DNA of 64,000 bases from Enterococcus villorum. Its GTDB lineage: Bacteria; Bacillota; Bacilli; Lactobacillales; Enterococcaceae. The notes under the pieces were generated by a model, which saw only the letters and a list, made by a program, of their open reading frames with translations, made no database searches and was not told where the DNA came from. Below, piece after piece: positions 62,109 through 64,000 of the stretch. Numbering within the stretch: position 1 is the first letter of the stretch; each line of letters begins with the position of its first letter. The translations under genes and the position numbers were made by a program. The stretch is taken from positions 1 through 64,000 of the forward strand of contig NZ_BJWF01000004.1 in NCBI RefSeq assembly GCF_007990225.1, read 5' to 3'.

Positions 62109-62336
62109 TTTTTTATTGAAGATCGAATAAAATAAACACGGAAAAAATTAGTAGTCTACTAAAAAAAGAACTTCCTACTGATTGATTCGTTGTAAGCATT
62201 TCCATCAATTTTCCTTATTTCTCAAATGTTTTAGTTTCATTTACTTCTTTCTCAGATAAAATATTTAGTACTTTATCGTAAAGTTTGAATTATTTCTCGA
62301 AGATTTTAATAAAGCAAAACAAATAGAAAACTTCAC
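62104..62336. other. intergenic debris upstream of the toxin-antitoxin module
   Basis: A minus-strand frame encodes LYDKVLNILSEKEVNETKTFEK before a stop at about 62218, without start codon or ribosome binding site. It looks like the tail of a decayed gene that I cannot identify. Confidence 0.3.
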
Positions 62337-62425
62337 TTAGAACGGCAAATCCTCATCGCTAATATCTAATGTTTGTCCACAACATGGATTTTTTGAAGCT
62401 TTAAACCTGTTTTTATTAGTAGTGT
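62337..62425 (-). pseudogene. ssb: C-terminal fragment of a single-stranded DNA-binding protein
   Basis: The last 28 codons end in QTLDISDEDLPF and a stop at 62337-62339. The acidic DLPF-type tail that recruits repair proteins is diagnostic of SSB. The OB-fold is missing; the fragment begins at the edge of a hairpin repeat (copy D), which suggests a deletion or insertion there. It is not expressed as a useful protein. Confidence 0.7.
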
Positions 62426-62426
62426 T

Positions 62427-62548
62427 TGTTATGACAGAAGCGGTCAGCTCCGAGTAAATAAGAAGTGATTTTCTAAAATAGCTTCCCATATTTTTGAAAA
62501 TCAGAGCTTATTGTTGAGGAGTTGCTTCTGGAACACTGTCAATAGGGT
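62427..62548 (+). repeat. hairpin repeat family, copy D
   Basis: It starts TGTTATGACAGAAGCGG and ends with TGCTTCTGGAACACTGTC. Inner arms around 62470-62490 and 62490-62515 pair. It is related to copies A-C and E. Confidence 0.65.
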
Positions 62549-62761
62549 TACGAAAAGATCGGTTTGCATCCAGCTGTAAGAGTAAACTGAGAGTGTTGCA
62601 TGTTCTACATTTTTTTAGTTATTCCTTTTTTATACTCATTCTCTGAGCATAAAAAGTAACAATTGAGCTTGACAAATAAATAATAAGGAAGCCATTTTTG
62701 ACGGTATTACCTCTTATTTTCCTACTGAATGAAGGGAAATAGTTAATTTCTCTTAATTTTT

Positions 62762-62791
62762 TTGGTTTTTATAGGATTTTTCTGTTATATT
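62762..62791 (+). promoter_or_regulatory. promoter of the small Cys protein gene
   Basis: TTGGTT (62762-62767), an 18-bp spacer and TATATT (62786-62791) lie 33 bp before the ATG. This is a plausible sigma-A promoter. From 62549 to 62761 I see no gene. Confidence 0.5.
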
Positions 62792-62823
62792 GGGTAAGCA
62801 ACATTACGTTAAAGGAGAAAAAA

Positions 62824-63009
62824 ATGAGTATATTTGATAGTCATGATTACTGCACATGTGTAAACAGTAAAAATATTCATACCGAATTTAGTGATCAAGG
62901 GAGCTTAAGTATTTGCGATCATTGTCATAAGTTAGTAAAAGGTTCATTTAAATCATTTGAATCTTATACAAAAGAAAAACAAAAAACGAATGCTTTAACC
63001 GTAAAATAA
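62824..63009 (+). CDS. small Cys-rich protein of unknown function
   Basis: A 61-residue protein with CTC (residues 10-12) and CDHCHKL (residues 31-37), a layout that could bind one zinc ion. The C terminus is Lys- and Thr-rich. AAAGGAG lies seven bases before the ATG. No signal peptide is present, so it is cytosolic. I do not recognise the family. Confidence 0.65.
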   Translation: MSIFDSHDYCTCVNSKNIHTEFSDQGSLSICDHCHKLVKGSFKSFESYTKEKQKTNALTVK

Positions 63010-63060
63010 TTTGATGACCTCTTTTTATGTTCAAAGTGAAATGCTTTGCCATACATCATA

Positions 63061-63117
63061 CCGAAGAAATTTAAAATAGAGTTCGCTCTTTTTTTTAATT
63101 TCTTCGGCTTATTTTTT
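63061..63117 (+). terminator. terminator of the small Cys protein gene
   Basis: CCGAAGAAATT (63061-63071) pairs with AATTTCTTCGG (63097-63107), with an inner AGAGTTCGCTCT hairpin. A T run follows on the plus strand. Confidence 0.75.
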
Positions 63118-63162
63118 TGACTAAAATCGAAACAATACAAACACACGCTTCGTATAAATGAC

Positions 63163-63906
63163 TTATGATTGACCAAACAGCTGACTTTTTTCTTGCTCTT
63201 CCAAATATTTAAAATTTTGTCCTTTCGCCTGCTGATTATTTGTAAAATATTTTCCAGATGGAACAGTTTCTAATTCTACCAATTTTTGTTGGATCTGCTG
63301 GATGACTTCTTGTGCATGTTCTGGTTTTTCAACAAAATCAAAACGATCTCCATCGATTTGAATTTTTGGACAAACATCAAAATTTTCATACCAGCGGTCG
63401 TAACGTTCATTTAATGATTGGTAATACGCATAAAGCGTTTCATCACTTTCTAGCTGTTCATACTCGCGCCCTCTTTTTTTAATACGCTCTAACATCGTTT
63501 CTAAAGACACCTTAATATGCACCATCAGATCAGGTCGCTTTTTAGGTGCTACATCATCAAGTTCTTTTAGCATTGTATCCAATAAAATATCGTATTGTTG
63601 GACTTCAATAGGTGTTACTCGACCTAAATCAGCATTCAAATGAAAGAGCAAACTATCCTCATAGATGGATCGATCTAACACATTGTCGTCACTTGCTAAG
63701 GCATTTTTCATGGCTAAAAATCGTTTGTTTAAAAAGAAAATTTGTAATAAAAAAGCATACTGCTCGGGGTTCGAATAAAAAAGTGGTAAAACTTCATTGT
63801 CTTCTACACTTTCATAAAATGGTTTTGAATTGATTTCTTCGGCAAGCATATCTGTTAAACTGCTTTTTCCTGCACCGATTGTTCCTGAAATTAATATCAC
63901 TGACAT
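63163..63906 (-). CDS. deoxynucleoside kinase
   Basis: A 247-residue dNK-family kinase that phosphorylates deoxynucleosides for salvage. The P-loop GTIGAGKSS is at residues 8-16, the ESVEDNEVLPLFY segment with substrate residues near 32, LDRSIYEDSLLF with the DRS motif near 77, and the lid RIKKRGREYEQL near 137. Deoxyadenosine and deoxyguanosine kinases share this shape; specificity is not readable. The C-terminal extension of about 35 residues is Gln-rich. It follows a gene that ends 23 bp upstream, perhaps in the same operon. Confidence 0.9.
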   Translation of the reverse strand: MSVILISGTIGAGKSSLTDMLAEEINSKPFYESVEDNEVLPLFYSNPEQYAFLLQIFFLNKRFLAMKNALASDDNVLDRSIYEDSLLFHLNADLGRVTPIEVQQYDILLDTMLKELDDVAPKKRPDLMVHIKVSLETMLERIKKRGREYEQLESDETLYAYYQSLNERYDRWYENFDVCPKIQIDGDRFDFVEKPEHAQEVIQQIQQKLVELETVPSGKYFTNNQQAKGQNFKYLEEQEKSQLFGQS

Positions 63907-63928
63907 GCAATCCTTCCTTTTTCTACTT

Positions 63929-64000
63929 CTATAAAAATTCGCCTACATATGGTGTCACAGATAATGTGTCAAAGTCATATTTGCGAACTTCTTCTACTGT
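63929..64000 (-). CDS. C-terminal end of a gene cut by the window edge
   Basis: The last 23 codons encode VEEVRKYDFDTLSVTPYVG and EFL before TAG at 63929-63931. Too little is present to name it. It lies 22 bp upstream of the kinase gene on the same strand, so cotranscription is likely. Confidence 0.6.
   Translation of the reverse strand, partial: TVEEVRKYDFDTLSVTPYVGEFL

Overview
The window looks like an enterococcal chromosome or a very close relative. It has AT-rich Gram-positive DNA, GGAGG ribosome binding sites, T-box and M-box leaders, CcpA cre sites, an Lsa-type ABC-F gene of the length typical of Enterococcus faecalis Lsa(A), an Axe/Txe-like toxin-antitoxin pair and an LtaS-type lipoteichoic acid synthase. 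I cannot fix the species. No rRNA or tRNA gene and no CRISPR array is visible.

Layout. 1-5 kb: a surface adhesin with an in-frame stop, then small housekeeping and unknown genes. 5-10 kb: a pyroglutamyl-peptidase/transport operon, an amino acid antiporter and a lone NrdI. 10-12 kb: an unknown secreted protein and a lipoprotein. 12-17 kb: MurNAc recycling (murP-murQ-mupG). 17-22 kb: an Lsa-type gene behind an attenuator with two candidate leader peptides, glycerate kinase and an Mga-like regulator. 22-26 kb: an ammonium channel, GadC-like antiporter and glutaminase operon. 26-32 kb: membrane proteins and an NhaC-family transporter behind a T-box whose specifier reads TAC (Tyr). 32-37 kb: metNIQ plus an M20 deacylase behind two tandem T-boxes that both read ATG (Met). 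37-42 kb: a cell-wall amidase, and mgtA behind an M-box riboswitch with a small membrane-protein ORF in between. 42-51 kb: ndk, an Rgg regulator, ltaS, a small secreted Cys/His protein, an SOS polymerase pair and a Fic protein beside a broken hicB. 51-60 kb: an ABC importer operon carrying an MBL-fold hydrolase and a cytosolic 5'-nucleotidase-like enzyme, then a 6-phospho-beta-glucosidase, both next to cre sites. 60-64 kb: a lipoprotein, tandem hairpin repeats, an IS fragment, a toxin-antitoxin module, an ssb fragment and a deoxynucleoside kinase.

A recurring theme is gene decay. Four reading frames are cut by a single in-frame TAA (adhesin, murP, gadC-like, hicB remnant). Three are shifted at A/T homopolymers of 8-9 bases (amt, a glycosyltransferase-like gene, a YoeB/Txe-type toxin). 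One lipoprotein seems to have ATA where its start codon should be. These may be real decay, slippage-prone switches or, for the homopolymers only, assembly errors.

The most promising items for follow-up are the small membrane protein under the M-box, the short peptide between the Tyr T-box and the transporter gene, the ABC/MBL/phosphoesterase operon, and the cre-controlled secreted Cys/His protein.
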